NCBI GenBank assembly: GCA_958444395.1
Contig: CAUCOL010000069.1
Coordinates: 1 to 8,234 of the forward strand
DNA length: 8,234 bases
DNA from: an uncultured Lachnospiraceae bacterium
Lineage (GTDB): Bacteria; Bacillota; Clostridia; Lachnospirales; Lachnospiraceae
Reading direction: 5' to 3'
In this document: one piece after another, positions 1-5,995 of the stretch
Position numbering within the stretch: the stretch's first letter is position 1
Layout of the letters: each line of letters opens with the position of its first letter
Notes under the pieces: generated by a model
Told to the model about the DNA's origin: nothing
Databases searched by the model: none
Seen by the model: the letters and a program-made list of their open reading frames with translations, nothing else
Made by a program: the position numbers and the translations under genes

Positions 1-242
1 ATTGCAGATTCTGTCGTATCCATCCAGGACATTGCATCCTTAACATTCTTCTGTACGTACTGCGTGATCTGTGACATCGTACTGCGGTACTTCAAGGAAC
101 GCACTGCGATCGTCGGATCATCGGATGGACGCTGTATTTTCTTTTCGGATGTATATTGTTCTTCTGCGGTCAGCAGTTTATTTTTTGCATTGGATATATG
201 ACTTCTTGCGCTATTGGAAATCATGGAATTAGTCACTCGCAT
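1..242 (-). CDS. flgL: Flagellar hook-associated protein 3 (FlgL), N-terminal part only
   Basis: FlgL (HAP3) forms the second ring of the hook-filament junction, between FlgK and the flagellin filament, outside the cell. The window holds only the first 80 codons; the gene runs off the left edge. The translation begins MRVTNSMISN and contains EEQYTSEKKIQRPSDDP, followed by an SLKYRS and QYVQKNVKDAMSWMDTTESA stretch. This is the N-terminal helical D0/D1 region shared by flagellin and FlgL, with the diagnostic (S)GKKI-RPSDDP motif in the form SEKKIQRPSDDP. The weak match to flagellin, the position after flgK and the WMDTTESA segment favour FlgL over flagellin. The start is ATG at 240-242, with the ribosome site GAAAGGAG (251-258, minus strand) 8 nt upstream. 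It lies 18 nt after the preceding flgK stop, so it is almost surely co-transcribed with it. No separate promoter was seen. Confidence 0.93.
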   Translation of the reverse strand, partial: MRVTNSMISNSARSHISNAKNKLLTAEEQYTSEKKIQRPSDDPTIAVRSLKYRSTMSQITQYVQKNVKDAMSWMDTTESA

Positions 243-260
243 AGTTCATGCTCCTTTCTA

Positions 261-2321
261 TCATACCCCGGTTCCGTTGATCAGCTTGTCTAACACTTCA
301 TTCATAACCGAGATCACACGATACTGATAATTCAGTAGATTCTGATAAATGATCATATTCTGACCTTCTTCATCCTCATCCACACCGGTCTTGGACATTC
401 TTCTTGTCTCTACCGCATCCTTCAGGTCACTGGCATTGTCTGCACAGTCATTGATCTTCTCCCCGTCGACACCAACCGTCGCTGTGATGACCGCCAGGAA
501 GGATCCCGGTGCACCCTGTTTGAACATGGTGGAGTCTTCGCGAAGTGCTGTCATATACGTCAGATTTGATCCATTGCTGACACCGGAGGAAGCATCCGTC
601 GAAGTTGCCAGAAGACTTGCATCCCCCAGCACATCCTCTGATACCACAGCAGAAAGTGCTGTCATATTATAGTAGGAAGTCGGCTGGTCTTTCGTCGTAT
701 AGGAAGTAAACGTAAATATATTAGTGTCTTCTGCCGGCATATAGACCTTCTCACTCGTCTTGCCATCTGCACTCTTCATCATATAATAGTTGGCTTCGCC
801 CTGAACTGCATCAAAAGTATACCCTTCTGCATCCAGCTTTGTTTTCTTATCACCTGTCACGACCTTGCTGCCATTCAGATAATAATAGTTGTCCTTTTTA
901 TTGTACAGAAACTCGGTCATGGAAAACTCTTCGCCATTTCCGGTTGCCTTTGTCGCAAAGACGTCCACACCGGCATTTCCATTCAGATCATACCCTTTGT
1001 TCTGCACCTGATTAAAGTTTGCTGAAAATGTTCTGACAAACTCATTTAACTGCGCCATATAATACGGAATCCCCCGGAACGCTACATTATCCCCTACTGC
1101 ACAGGTCTTATGATCCTGATCCATCGCAGACTGCAGATGCTCGGCCTTTCCCTGTGTCAGCTCATCCTTCAGAACAAATGTATACGTGTACTTACCATCT
1201 GCCCCTACGGATACCTCAAAGGAGTCATATTCATACTCATAATTGGCAATGTCCAGTATGCCGTTACTTTCCGGTATATTCAGTTTCGACAGATCCGACG
1301 CATTCGCACTGCTTGCCGTATCAGATACTACTGTGATCGTAGCTTTGCCATTATATCTGGTATCGGACTGTGTATAGGAATCCAGCGTCGCTTTGAAATT
1401 TTCGCCATTGTTGCCATCGCGCATCTCCAGCAATCCCTGCAGCGTCCCGCCCAATGCTTTATTCCGGATATCAAAGACCTGTCCATTGCTCCACTTCAGA
1501 TCGTACAGACCATCGATATCATTCTGATTATCTTTCGTCGTACGTGTCTCGATCTGAATCTGGTTAAATTCATAGCAATCTACCAGAACACTGTCACCGA
1601 TAAATACAAGATACTGGTTCAACCCCTGTCCATCTGCCGGTGCCTGCTCAACCACATCGACATCGACCAGTTCAGATAACTGATCGATCACAACGGCTCT
1701 CTGATCCCGCAGATCATTTGCCGGACTGCCATATACCTCCAGCGTGTTGATCTGTTTATTCAGCGATGCAATCTGCTTGGCATAAGAGTTGATCTTATCC
1801 ACCGTACTGTCGATCTCTGAGTTTAACTCCTTCTGTGACTGCTGCAACGAATTAGCTACTTCACGGATCGATGAAAATGTATTATCCGCATAACCGATCA
1901 CATTACTTCGGATCGTCTTATTGGATACATCCTCTGTCAGCTCGGTCAGGCTCTTAAAGAAAGAATCCAGTGAATTGCTGATACCGCCGGATTTCTCATC
2001 GATCGCATACAGATTCGTCGAGATATTCTCCAGATAATGTGATAAGGTATCATATCTTCCATAAGACGTGCAGCTCTTGCGATATTTATAATCATAATAT
2101 ACATCACGACTGCTCGTAATGTCTGTCGCCATAACACCGGTTCCCATCATTCCATAGGAGGTTTTAAAGGACAGTGGAACTTTCGCCTGCTGCTCTACCG
2201 TCTGTTTGCTGTAGCCTTTCGTCTTGGCATTTGAAATATTATGTGCTGTTGTATTCAGTCCGGCATTATAAGTAGACATACCGGATGCTGCTATATTAAT
2301 TCCAAAAAAAGTTGATGGCAT
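261..2321 (-). CDS. flgK: FlgK-family hook-associated protein, second tandem copy (686 aa)
   Basis: This is a HAP1-type junction protein, exported through the flagellar type III system and assembled on the hook tip. Residues 13-40 carry the rod/hook N-terminal motif (SGMSTYNAGLNTTAHNISN, then KTKGYSKQ). Around residues 140-230 is the helical D1 region, including the family hallmark NDLRDQRAVVIDQLSELVDVDV. The last 36 residues form the C-terminal D0 helix (GQNMIIYQNLLNYQYRVISVMNEVLDKLI). The middle is a variable, Tyr/Thr/Asp-rich outer-domain region, and the protein is longer than typical FlgK (about 550 aa). The C-terminal helix departs from the usual AYxAS pattern, reading NYQYRV, so this copy looks more diverged than its neighbour. 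The start is ATG at 2319-2321 with AAAGGGAG (2331-2338) about 9 nt upstream. It sits 35 nt after the first flgK and 18 nt before flgL. It may be a specialised junction protein rather than a redundant FlgK; that is inference. Confidence 0.9.
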   Translation of the reverse strand: MPSTFFGINIAASGMSTYNAGLNTTAHNISNAKTKGYSKQTVEQQAKVPLSFKTSYGMMGTGVMATDITSSRDVYYDYKYRKSCTSYGRYDTLSHYLENISTNLYAIDEKSGGISNSLDSFFKSLTELTEDVSNKTIRSNVIGYADNTFSSIREVANSLQQSQKELNSEIDSTVDKINSYAKQIASLNKQINTLEVYGSPANDLRDQRAVVIDQLSELVDVDVVEQAPADGQGLNQYLVFIGDSVLVDCYEFNQIQIETRTTKDNQNDIDGLYDLKWSNGQVFDIRNKALGGTLQGLLEMRDGNNGENFKATLDSYTQSDTRYNGKATITVVSDTASSANASDLSKLNIPESNGILDIANYEYEYDSFEVSVGADGKYTYTFVLKDELTQGKAEHLQSAMDQDHKTCAVGDNVAFRGIPYYMAQLNEFVRTFSANFNQVQNKGYDLNGNAGVDVFATKATGNGEEFSMTEFLYNKKDNYYYLNGSKVVTGDKKTKLDAEGYTFDAVQGEANYYMMKSADGKTSEKVYMPAEDTNIFTFTSYTTKDQPTSYYNMTALSAVVSEDVLGDASLLATSTDASSGVSNGSNLTYMTALREDSTMFKQGAPGSFLAVITATVGVDGEKINDCADNASDLKDAVETRRMSKTGVDEDEEGQNMIIYQNLLNYQYRVISVMNEVLDKLINGTGV

Positions 2322-2356
2322 ATGTCAATCTCCCTTTCTTCCTGCGTGATCTGCTC

Positions 2357-4255
2357 TTACGCCAGGCGTTCGATCAGATGTTCCAACATTGAATCAATTG
2401 CTGTGATATATCGTGAAGCTGCATTATAGGCATGCTGGTAGGTCAGAAGATTTACCAGTTCTTCTTCTGTCGATACACCCATCACCTGCTGCCGCTTATC
2501 CTCAACATTCTCTGCCAGCTGTGTCTGGCTGGTCACCATACTGTTCCAGACATAGCCCTGCGTCCCCAGATCTCCGATCATATTCGTGTAATAATCCGAA
2601 AAATTATAGGATGCCAGTGCATTTGGATCGAGAACCGCAAATTCCTTACTCCATTTCTCTGCAATCTGTCCATATACGTCAATATCATATGCATATGCCC
2701 CGTCGTATCCCTTCGACGGATTTCCCATGACCGGAAGCAGAGAATAATCTGCTGTAAGTTTTGGATTGATCTCAAGGCTCTGCAGTGTATACAGTGTATT
2801 GATATCTTCCGGATCCTCTTCGTTCAGAACATATAATTCAAAGGTACCATCCCCTTTGTCTCTGGCAAGTGCGATTTGGTTTCCATCGGCATCTGTGCCA
2901 TATACCTGCTGTGTCAGGGTAAGTACCTGATAGCGGTCTCTCTGGCTCCGGCTGAACAGTTCTGTTCCGATCGTCTCCGCATCGTCTGCACCGTAAGCAC
3001 AGTTATTTACATCTAACAGCTTATAGGATCCGTCCAGTGTGACTGTATTTCCTTTGGCATCGGTACCGCTCACACCACTGAGCTTCTGTGTCTCTGTATT
3101 CGGACACAGCACATCATTGATCATTGTAACAACACCGTGGATCAGCTGGTCAAACTGCGCCTGAATCTTCGTAATGATAGAGTTTGCTGTCGTATTATTA
3201 TATTCCTTCAGGTCGTCTTTGTATTTGTTCATAGCGACCTTATATTCTGTATCTGTCTGATAATCTTCCTGCTTCGGCTTCACCGGAATATCCGTATAGC
3301 GTGCCACGTCCTGTCCGCGCGCCGTCAGGATACCAAGCAGCGAACCGACGTCCGTCTTTTTCTCTGTCGAATATGCCTCGGTCAGATCATATACATCTCC
3401 AAAGCCATTATCCAGCCAGACCACCTTGTCCATCTCGGACACAGCCAGCGTCTCTTTCTTGCCGGTTGCCTGACTGATGCCCTCTTTTGTGATCTTCTCC
3501 GTCCCCATATGGTAGCTGATATCAGCATTTACGAAGACCGCATTGTTAATATAAATCTCCACTGTGCCATCGCTGTCTTCCCGGCTGTCATAATTTGTAT
3601 ATGATGCAAGCTCATCCATCAGCTGATTCCGCATATCACGGTAATCGTTTGCATTCTCCAGACCGGATGCCTCTGCACGCGCGATCTTTGTATTATAATA
3701 AGCGATCTTTTCACCGATCTCATTGATCTTGGAAACCTGTTCTTCAATCTGTGTATTCAGACTCGTCTGATAGATCTGCAGAGAGCCGTAAACATTCTGC
3801 GCTGACTCGAGGAATGACTCCGCTGCTGATACCAGCAGCTCACGATTCGTAATATCTTCTCGGTCCGTACTGATCGTCTGGATCACCTTCCAGATGTTAT
3901 TCAGGCTGTTCTGAAACTCGACACCCTCCGTCTCTCCGAAAATGTCTTGCACCTCGCCCTCTGTCTCCGCCAGCTTCTCATAAAATGACTGACGTCCGTA
4001 CTCCAGACGATACTCCTTATCCAGAAACGTATCACGGATCTGTCGGATGTCTGCGATCCCCACGCCCATACCGATCTTCATCTTGCCGTCTGTCGTCACC
4101 TTATACGTCTGATAATACCGGTCTGTCTGTATATTCTGCTGTCTCGTATACCCTTTCGTCGCTGTATTCGCCAGGTTATGCGCTGTCGTATTCAGCCCGG
4201 ACTGCGCTGCCTGAAGACCGGATACACCGGAATTAAAGCTGGTAAATAAACTCAT
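2357..4255 (-). CDS. flgK: Flagellar hook-associated protein 1 (FlgK), first tandem copy (632 aa)
   Basis: FlgK caps the hook and joins it to FlgL and the filament. The N-terminus (residues 9-40) is canonical: SGVSGLQAAQSGLNTTAHNLANTATKGYTRQQ with one short variation. Residues about 170-240 form the long helical D1 region, ending in NANDYRDMRNQLMDELASYTNYD, the family NDLxDxRxxLxxxLS signature. The C-terminus STEEELVNLLTYQHAYNAASRYITAIDSMLEHLIERLA is the standard FlgK D0 helix, closer to consensus than that of the downstream copy. The central outer domains are unusually large for the family. The start is ATG at 4253-4255; the ribosome site AAAGGA (4266-4271) is 10 nt upstream and carries a GGA motif. 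The gene follows flgN after a 157-nt leader, the longest gap in the operon, which suggests control at this point. Being next to flgN fits, because FlgN is the known chaperone of FlgK and FlgL. Confidence 0.95.
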   Translation of the reverse strand: MSLFTSFNSGVSGLQAAQSGLNTTAHNLANTATKGYTRQQNIQTDRYYQTYKVTTDGKMKIGMGVGIADIRQIRDTFLDKEYRLEYGRQSFYEKLAETEGEVQDIFGETEGVEFQNSLNNIWKVIQTISTDREDITNRELLVSAAESFLESAQNVYGSLQIYQTSLNTQIEEQVSKINEIGEKIAYYNTKIARAEASGLENANDYRDMRNQLMDELASYTNYDSREDSDGTVEIYINNAVFVNADISYHMGTEKITKEGISQATGKKETLAVSEMDKVVWLDNGFGDVYDLTEAYSTEKKTDVGSLLGILTARGQDVARYTDIPVKPKQEDYQTDTEYKVAMNKYKDDLKEYNNTTANSIITKIQAQFDQLIHGVVTMINDVLCPNTETQKLSGVSGTDAKGNTVTLDGSYKLLDVNNCAYGADDAETIGTELFSRSQRDRYQVLTLTQQVYGTDADGNQIALARDKGDGTFELYVLNEEDPEDINTLYTLQSLEINPKLTADYSLLPVMGNPSKGYDGAYAYDIDVYGQIAEKWSKEFAVLDPNALASYNFSDYYTNMIGDLGTQGYVWNSMVTSQTQLAENVEDKRQQVMGVSTEEELVNLLTYQHAYNAASRYITAIDSMLEHLIERLA

Positions 4256-4277
4256 AACTAGCTGATCCTTTCTTATC

Positions 4278-4310
4278 TATCCTGCCGGATATCCCCCCGA
4301 AACACTTCGG
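4278..4310 (-). promoter_or_regulatory. Two small adjacent hairpins in the flgK leader, with GGA motifs
   Basis: Two perfect stem-loops can be drawn just upstream of the first flgK. One is CCGAA-GUGU-UUCGG (4297-4310 read as minus-strand RNA). The other is UAUCC-GGCA-GGAUA (4278-4291). They end 7 nt before the ribosome site. GGA occurs in the GGGGGGAUAU between them, in GCAGGAUA and in the ribosome site AAAGGAUC. GGA near or over a ribosome site is the recognition element of the translational regulator CsrA. In many Firmicutes csrA and fliW lie just downstream of flgL. The hairpins are seen in the sequence; a regulatory role is inference. Confidence 0.3.
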
Positions 4311-4330
4311 TGTCATATCGTATATTTTTA
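4304..4330 (-). promoter_or_regulatory. Weak sigma-28-like promoter candidate before the first flgK
   Basis: On the minus strand TAAA (4327-4330) is followed after 15 nt by ACCGAAGT (4304-4311). The spacing equals that of the sigma-28 consensus (TAAA, 15 nt, GCCGATAA), and the CCGA core is present, but the rest of the -10 does not match. The same bases overlap a small hairpin. An internal late promoter for flgK would be biologically reasonable, but the site is weak. Confidence 0.27.
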
Positions 4331-4363
4331 AATCCAAAAAGCACATGTCTGTTGCCATCGCAG

Positions 4364-4380
4364 CCAAAATCCTATTTTGG
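4364..4380 (-). repeat. Short perfect hairpin after flgN with AGGA at its loop
   Basis: The stem CCAAAAT/ATTTTGG (7 bp, perfect) encloses 3 nt. As minus-strand RNA, opening the last A-U pair gives CCAAAA-UAGGAU-UUUUGG, a six-base loop holding AGGA. It lies 32 nt past the flgN stop. No U-run follows, and the stem is AU-rich, so it is not a convincing terminator. The AGGA hexaloop resembles the preferred presentation of a CsrA site; that reading is speculative. Confidence 0.35.
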
Positions 4381-4412
4381 TCCGAACCAGCCTTCCTGCT
4401 GATCCGGAATAA

Positions 4413-4928
4413 TTACTGCTTTGCATCAAAGCTGCCCGGTCCCATGTCCGGTCCATAACTGCTTGATGCATTACGATTGTAATTATTGCTCCCTGGCGAC
4501 ATCCGTGTGCTCTGGATAAAATTCATATTAAATTCTATCATTTCAAGGGATTGCTTAATTAACGCTTTGTTCTTTTCATTGACGGTAACTAACCGCTTCA
4601 TCACTTTCTGAAGAGAGTCATGCAGTTCACTGAGCTGCTTCTTTTCTTCCGGCTGCTTCGCCAGAATCTCAACTAACGTACTCAGATTCAGCTGTGCAGG
4701 ATCCCGGTTCAATACCATGCCCATATTGGCAATGATCTTCTCCCGTCTGCCGTCCAGTGCATTCGCACGGTCCAGCAACTCCTGTTCCCGCTCGGTGATC
4801 TCCTGAAGTGCCTTCAGGTCTCCTTTGATCAGGATCTGTGTCTTCTCCTCTGACACCGGTATCAAATCCTGATAAATATCTCTCTGGCTGCTCAATACAG
4901 CCACCAGTTCTTCCATCAGACTTGCCAA
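4413..4928 (-). CDS. flgN: Flagellar export chaperone FlgN (171 aa)
   Basis: FlgN is a cytoplasmic chaperone that binds the C-termini of FlgK and FlgL and delivers them to the flagellar export gate. The protein is nearly all helical and charged, with heptad-like stretches (EEKTQILIKGDLKALQEITE, then REQELLDRANALDGRREKII, and later a segment ending in KNKALIKQSLEMIEFNMNFIQS). This is the usual FlgN coiled-coil profile, and the length is normal. After FNMNFIQS comes a flexible Gly/Asn/Ser-rich tail of about 28 residues (SPGSNNYNRN...GPDMGPGSFDAKQ). I place the start at the TTG at 4926-4928, because the strong ribosome site TAGGAGG (4936-4942) ends 7 nt before it. A TTG two codons upstream would leave only 1 nt, and the ATG at 4914-4916 would be 19 nt away. 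The gene lies between flgM and flgK, as in Bacillus and Clostridia. Confidence 0.9.
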   Translation of the reverse strand: MASLMEELVAVLSSQRDIYQDLIPVSEEKTQILIKGDLKALQEITEREQELLDRANALDGRREKIIANMGMVLNRDPAQLNLSTLVEILAKQPEEKKQLSELHDSLQKVMKRLVTVNEKNKALIKQSLEMIEFNMNFIQSTRMSPGSNNYNRNASSSYGPDMGPGSFDAKQ

Positions 4929-4935
4929 TGTCAAA

Positions 4936-4942
4936 CCTCCTA
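4936..4942 (-). promoter_or_regulatory. Ribosome binding site deciding the TTG start of flgN
   Basis: TAGGAGG on the minus strand is a near-perfect anti-16S match. Counting from its last G, the second of two closely spaced TTG codons (4926-4928) is at 7 nt. The first TTG (4932-4934) is too close, at 1 nt. The site lies in the gap between the flgM stop (4954-4956) and flgN. Confidence 0.75.
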
Positions 4943-4953
4943 ATGTTGTATTC

Positions 4954-5232
4954 TTATGCTAATGCATCATAAAACTTACTAACCATAGATTCGGCGATCT
5001 CCTGTGAGGAAACATTGTACGTTCCTGATGCAAATGCCTCTTTCAATGCAGCCACCTTATCCTCCCGCACATCTGGCACTTCACTTAATGCCTGCTTTGC
5101 GATCTGATAATCTTTGCCACTGCGGGAAATCTGATACTGATCCTTTGCTCTGGTCTCAGATGTCTTCACCGTCTTTTTTAACTTATTCGTCTGGTATATC
5201 TGGCTCACCTGACTATATGCATCGATTCTCAT
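4954..5232 (-). CDS. flgM: Negative regulator of flagellin synthesis, anti-sigma-28 factor FlgM (92 aa)
   Basis: FlgM binds and inhibits the flagellar sigma factor (FliA/SigD). In enteric bacteria it is exported through the finished hook-basal body, which releases sigma-28 for late genes. The length is typical of FlgM. Residues 1-20 (MRIDAYSQVSQIYQTNKLKK) form the usual disordered start with the family MRI start. QISRSGKDYQIAKQALSEVPDVREDKV (35-60) and AALKEAFASGTYNVSSQEIAESMVSKF (61-87) match the conserved sigma-binding C-terminal half, notably PDVREDKV and the SGTYxV motif. The start is ATG at 5230-5232 with AGGTGGTGA (5238-5245) 5 nt upstream. It is first in the operon and is preceded by a sigma-28 promoter, giving the expected feedback in which sigma-28 drives its own inhibitor. 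The flgN start follows the flgM stop by 25 nt. Confidence 0.95.
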   Translation of the reverse strand: MRIDAYSQVSQIYQTNKLKKTVKTSETRAKDQYQISRSGKDYQIAKQALSEVPDVREDKVAALKEAFASGTYNVSSQEIAESMVSKFYDALA

Positions 5233-5276
5233 AATATCACCACCTAAAAAATCAAATTCCTAAACTATCAATATAT

Positions 5277-5303
5277 GTATCGGAAATATTTTCAGATCCT
5301 TTA
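5277..5303 (-). promoter_or_regulatory. Sigma-28 (FliA/SigD) promoter of the flgM-flgN-flgK-flgK-flgL operon
   Basis: On the minus strand TAAA (5300-5303) is separated by exactly 15 nt from TCCGATAC (5277-5284). The consensus is TAAA, 15 nt, GCCGATAA, so the -35 core is complete and 6 of 8 bases of the -10 match, including the critical CCGATA. Transcription would start near 5270, about 38 nt before the flgM ATG, leaving room for its ribosome site. Position, spacing and the downstream gene all agree. No clear sigma-A promoter was seen nearby, though TATAAA lies further upstream without a good -35. Confidence 0.8.
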
Positions 5304-5380
5304 GTCCTTTCGACATTTTTTTATAACACAGATTTTCCACACCCTTCCAGACAGTAAAAGCCCATCCATCCCATCATGCG

Positions 5381-5850
5381 CATGCATATAACCGATATAC
5401 TGATTTTTGCTTGTAAACTATAAATGTCTGCGTAAATGAGGATGAAAAATTGGCTTGGTACCTTACGCCTTTTCCAAATCCCGCTTTCCAATGATTACGA
5501 TGGATGAATTACGTGCTCCGAGCGGAACTCCCCCCAGCAGGCAGTAGTCAGCCAAAACTTTGAATGGCACTTTGCGCTCGCCGGTGCTTAGCGTATCTAT
5601 ATTATAAAATACAGATACGCTTATGCACCGCTGCGTCAGCGCAAGTAACGCAAGTGTGCCGTCAAAGTTCTGGCTGCTATTACCTGCAAGGGGGTTCAGA
5701 CACACTCTCCGCACGTACACATCGTAACCGTGGGAGAGATGGACTGATCTGGAAAAGACTAATACTCTGCGCGAATTTTTCATCCATCATTTTGCAGACA
5801 ACATAGTATTTCGAGCAAAAATCAAATGATGTATTTAATTCTGCTGCATG
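5381..5850. repeat. Giant imperfect inverted repeat (fold-back element or rod-like structured RNA), unrecognised
   Basis: Nearly the whole segment pairs with itself in order around a centre near 5605. Matching blocks (left/right) include CATGCA 5381-5386/5845-5850, TGATTTTTGCT 5401-5411/5814-5824, GTCTGC 5426-5431/5794-5799, AAATGA 5434-5439/5787-5792 and GGATGAAAAATT 5440-5451/5774-5785. Further in are CTTTTCCA 5469-5476/5750-5757, TTACGATG 5495-5502/5720-5727, TACGTGC 5510-5516/5711-5717, CCCCC 5531-5535/5690-5694, GCAGG 5537-5541/5683-5687 and CAGCCA 5549-5554/5671-5676. Innermost are AACTTTGA 5556-5563/5662-5669, CGGTGC 5582-5587/5625-5630 and AGCGTATCT 5590-5598/5613-5621. By hand I count about 130 paired bases per arm of roughly 230. 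Unmatched spacers are often of similar length on both sides (for example 17 and 16 nt), as expected of two diverged inverted copies. Open frames run through it on both strands (106 aa at 5463-5783 minus; 80 aa at 5564-5806 plus), but neither has a good ribosome site or a known motif. No transposase is present. I do not see the hallmarks of tmRNA, RNase P, 6S RNA or a group II intron. Outside the arms, 5304-5380 and 5851-5929 hold nothing definite. Confidence 0.85.
5582..5630. repeat. Apical stem-loop of the giant inverted repeat
   Basis: CGGTGC (5582-5587) pairs with GCACCG (5625-5630). After a small 2/3-nt internal loop, AGCGTATCT (5590-5598) pairs perfectly with AGATACGCT (5613-5621). After one A/C mismatch, TATT pairs with AATA around an ATAA loop. 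This is the best-conserved compact part of the inverted repeat and would fold in RNA from either strand. No U-run follows on either strand, so it is not an ordinary intrinsic terminator. Confidence 0.8.
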
Positions 5851-5929
5851 ACCGGAGAGTTGGAATGTAACTGCCCTCCAGCGGTGCGGGATGTTTTAAT
5901 ATAAACATAAAAGATTTTAGCGAATCCCA

Positions 5930-5958
5930 TTGACTGCCCCCCTAAAAAAGCATAGGAT
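5930..5958 (+). promoter_or_regulatory. Sigma-A promoter of nadE
   Basis: TTGACT (5930-5935; 5 of 6 to TTGACA) and TAGGAT (5953-5958; 4 of 6 to TATAAT) are exactly 17 nt apart. The predicted start is near 5965, giving a leader of about 30 nt that contains AGAAAGG (5976-5982) before the nadE ATG. The site lies outside the large inverted repeat. No operator for a niacin-type repressor was recognised. Confidence 0.65.
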
Positions 5959-5995
5959 AGAAACATCATAGTTCTAGAAAGGTTGGTTTTTATAT

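Noticed and set aside
1..242. The left-edge gene as flagellin (hag/fliC)
   Set aside because: The N-terminus fits FlgL better (MRVTNSMISN start, SEKKIQRPSDDP, WMDTTESA), and flgL is the expected gene after flgK.
1110..1679. A 189-codon open frame on the plus strand opposite the second flgK
   Set aside because: It lies wholly antisense to a clear FlgK-family gene, is rich in Ile/Cys/Arg with no domain, and is a shadow of the real reading frame.
4364..4380. The hairpin after flgN as an intrinsic terminator
   Set aside because: The stem is AU-rich and no U-run follows on the minus strand; downstream flgK and flgL are expected to be in the same transcript.
5564..5806. An 80-codon open frame on the plus strand inside the large inverted repeat
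   Set aside because: It lacks a ribosome site and any recognisable motif, and it overlaps the opposite-strand frame in a self-complementary sequence, where mirrored open frames arise easily.
5381..5850. The structured region as tmRNA, RNase P RNA, 6S RNA or a group II intron
   Set aside because: I saw no tRNA-like CCA end or tag frame, no RNase P core motifs, no group II domain V or reverse transcriptase, and the single long rod with an apical loop does not fit their known layouts.
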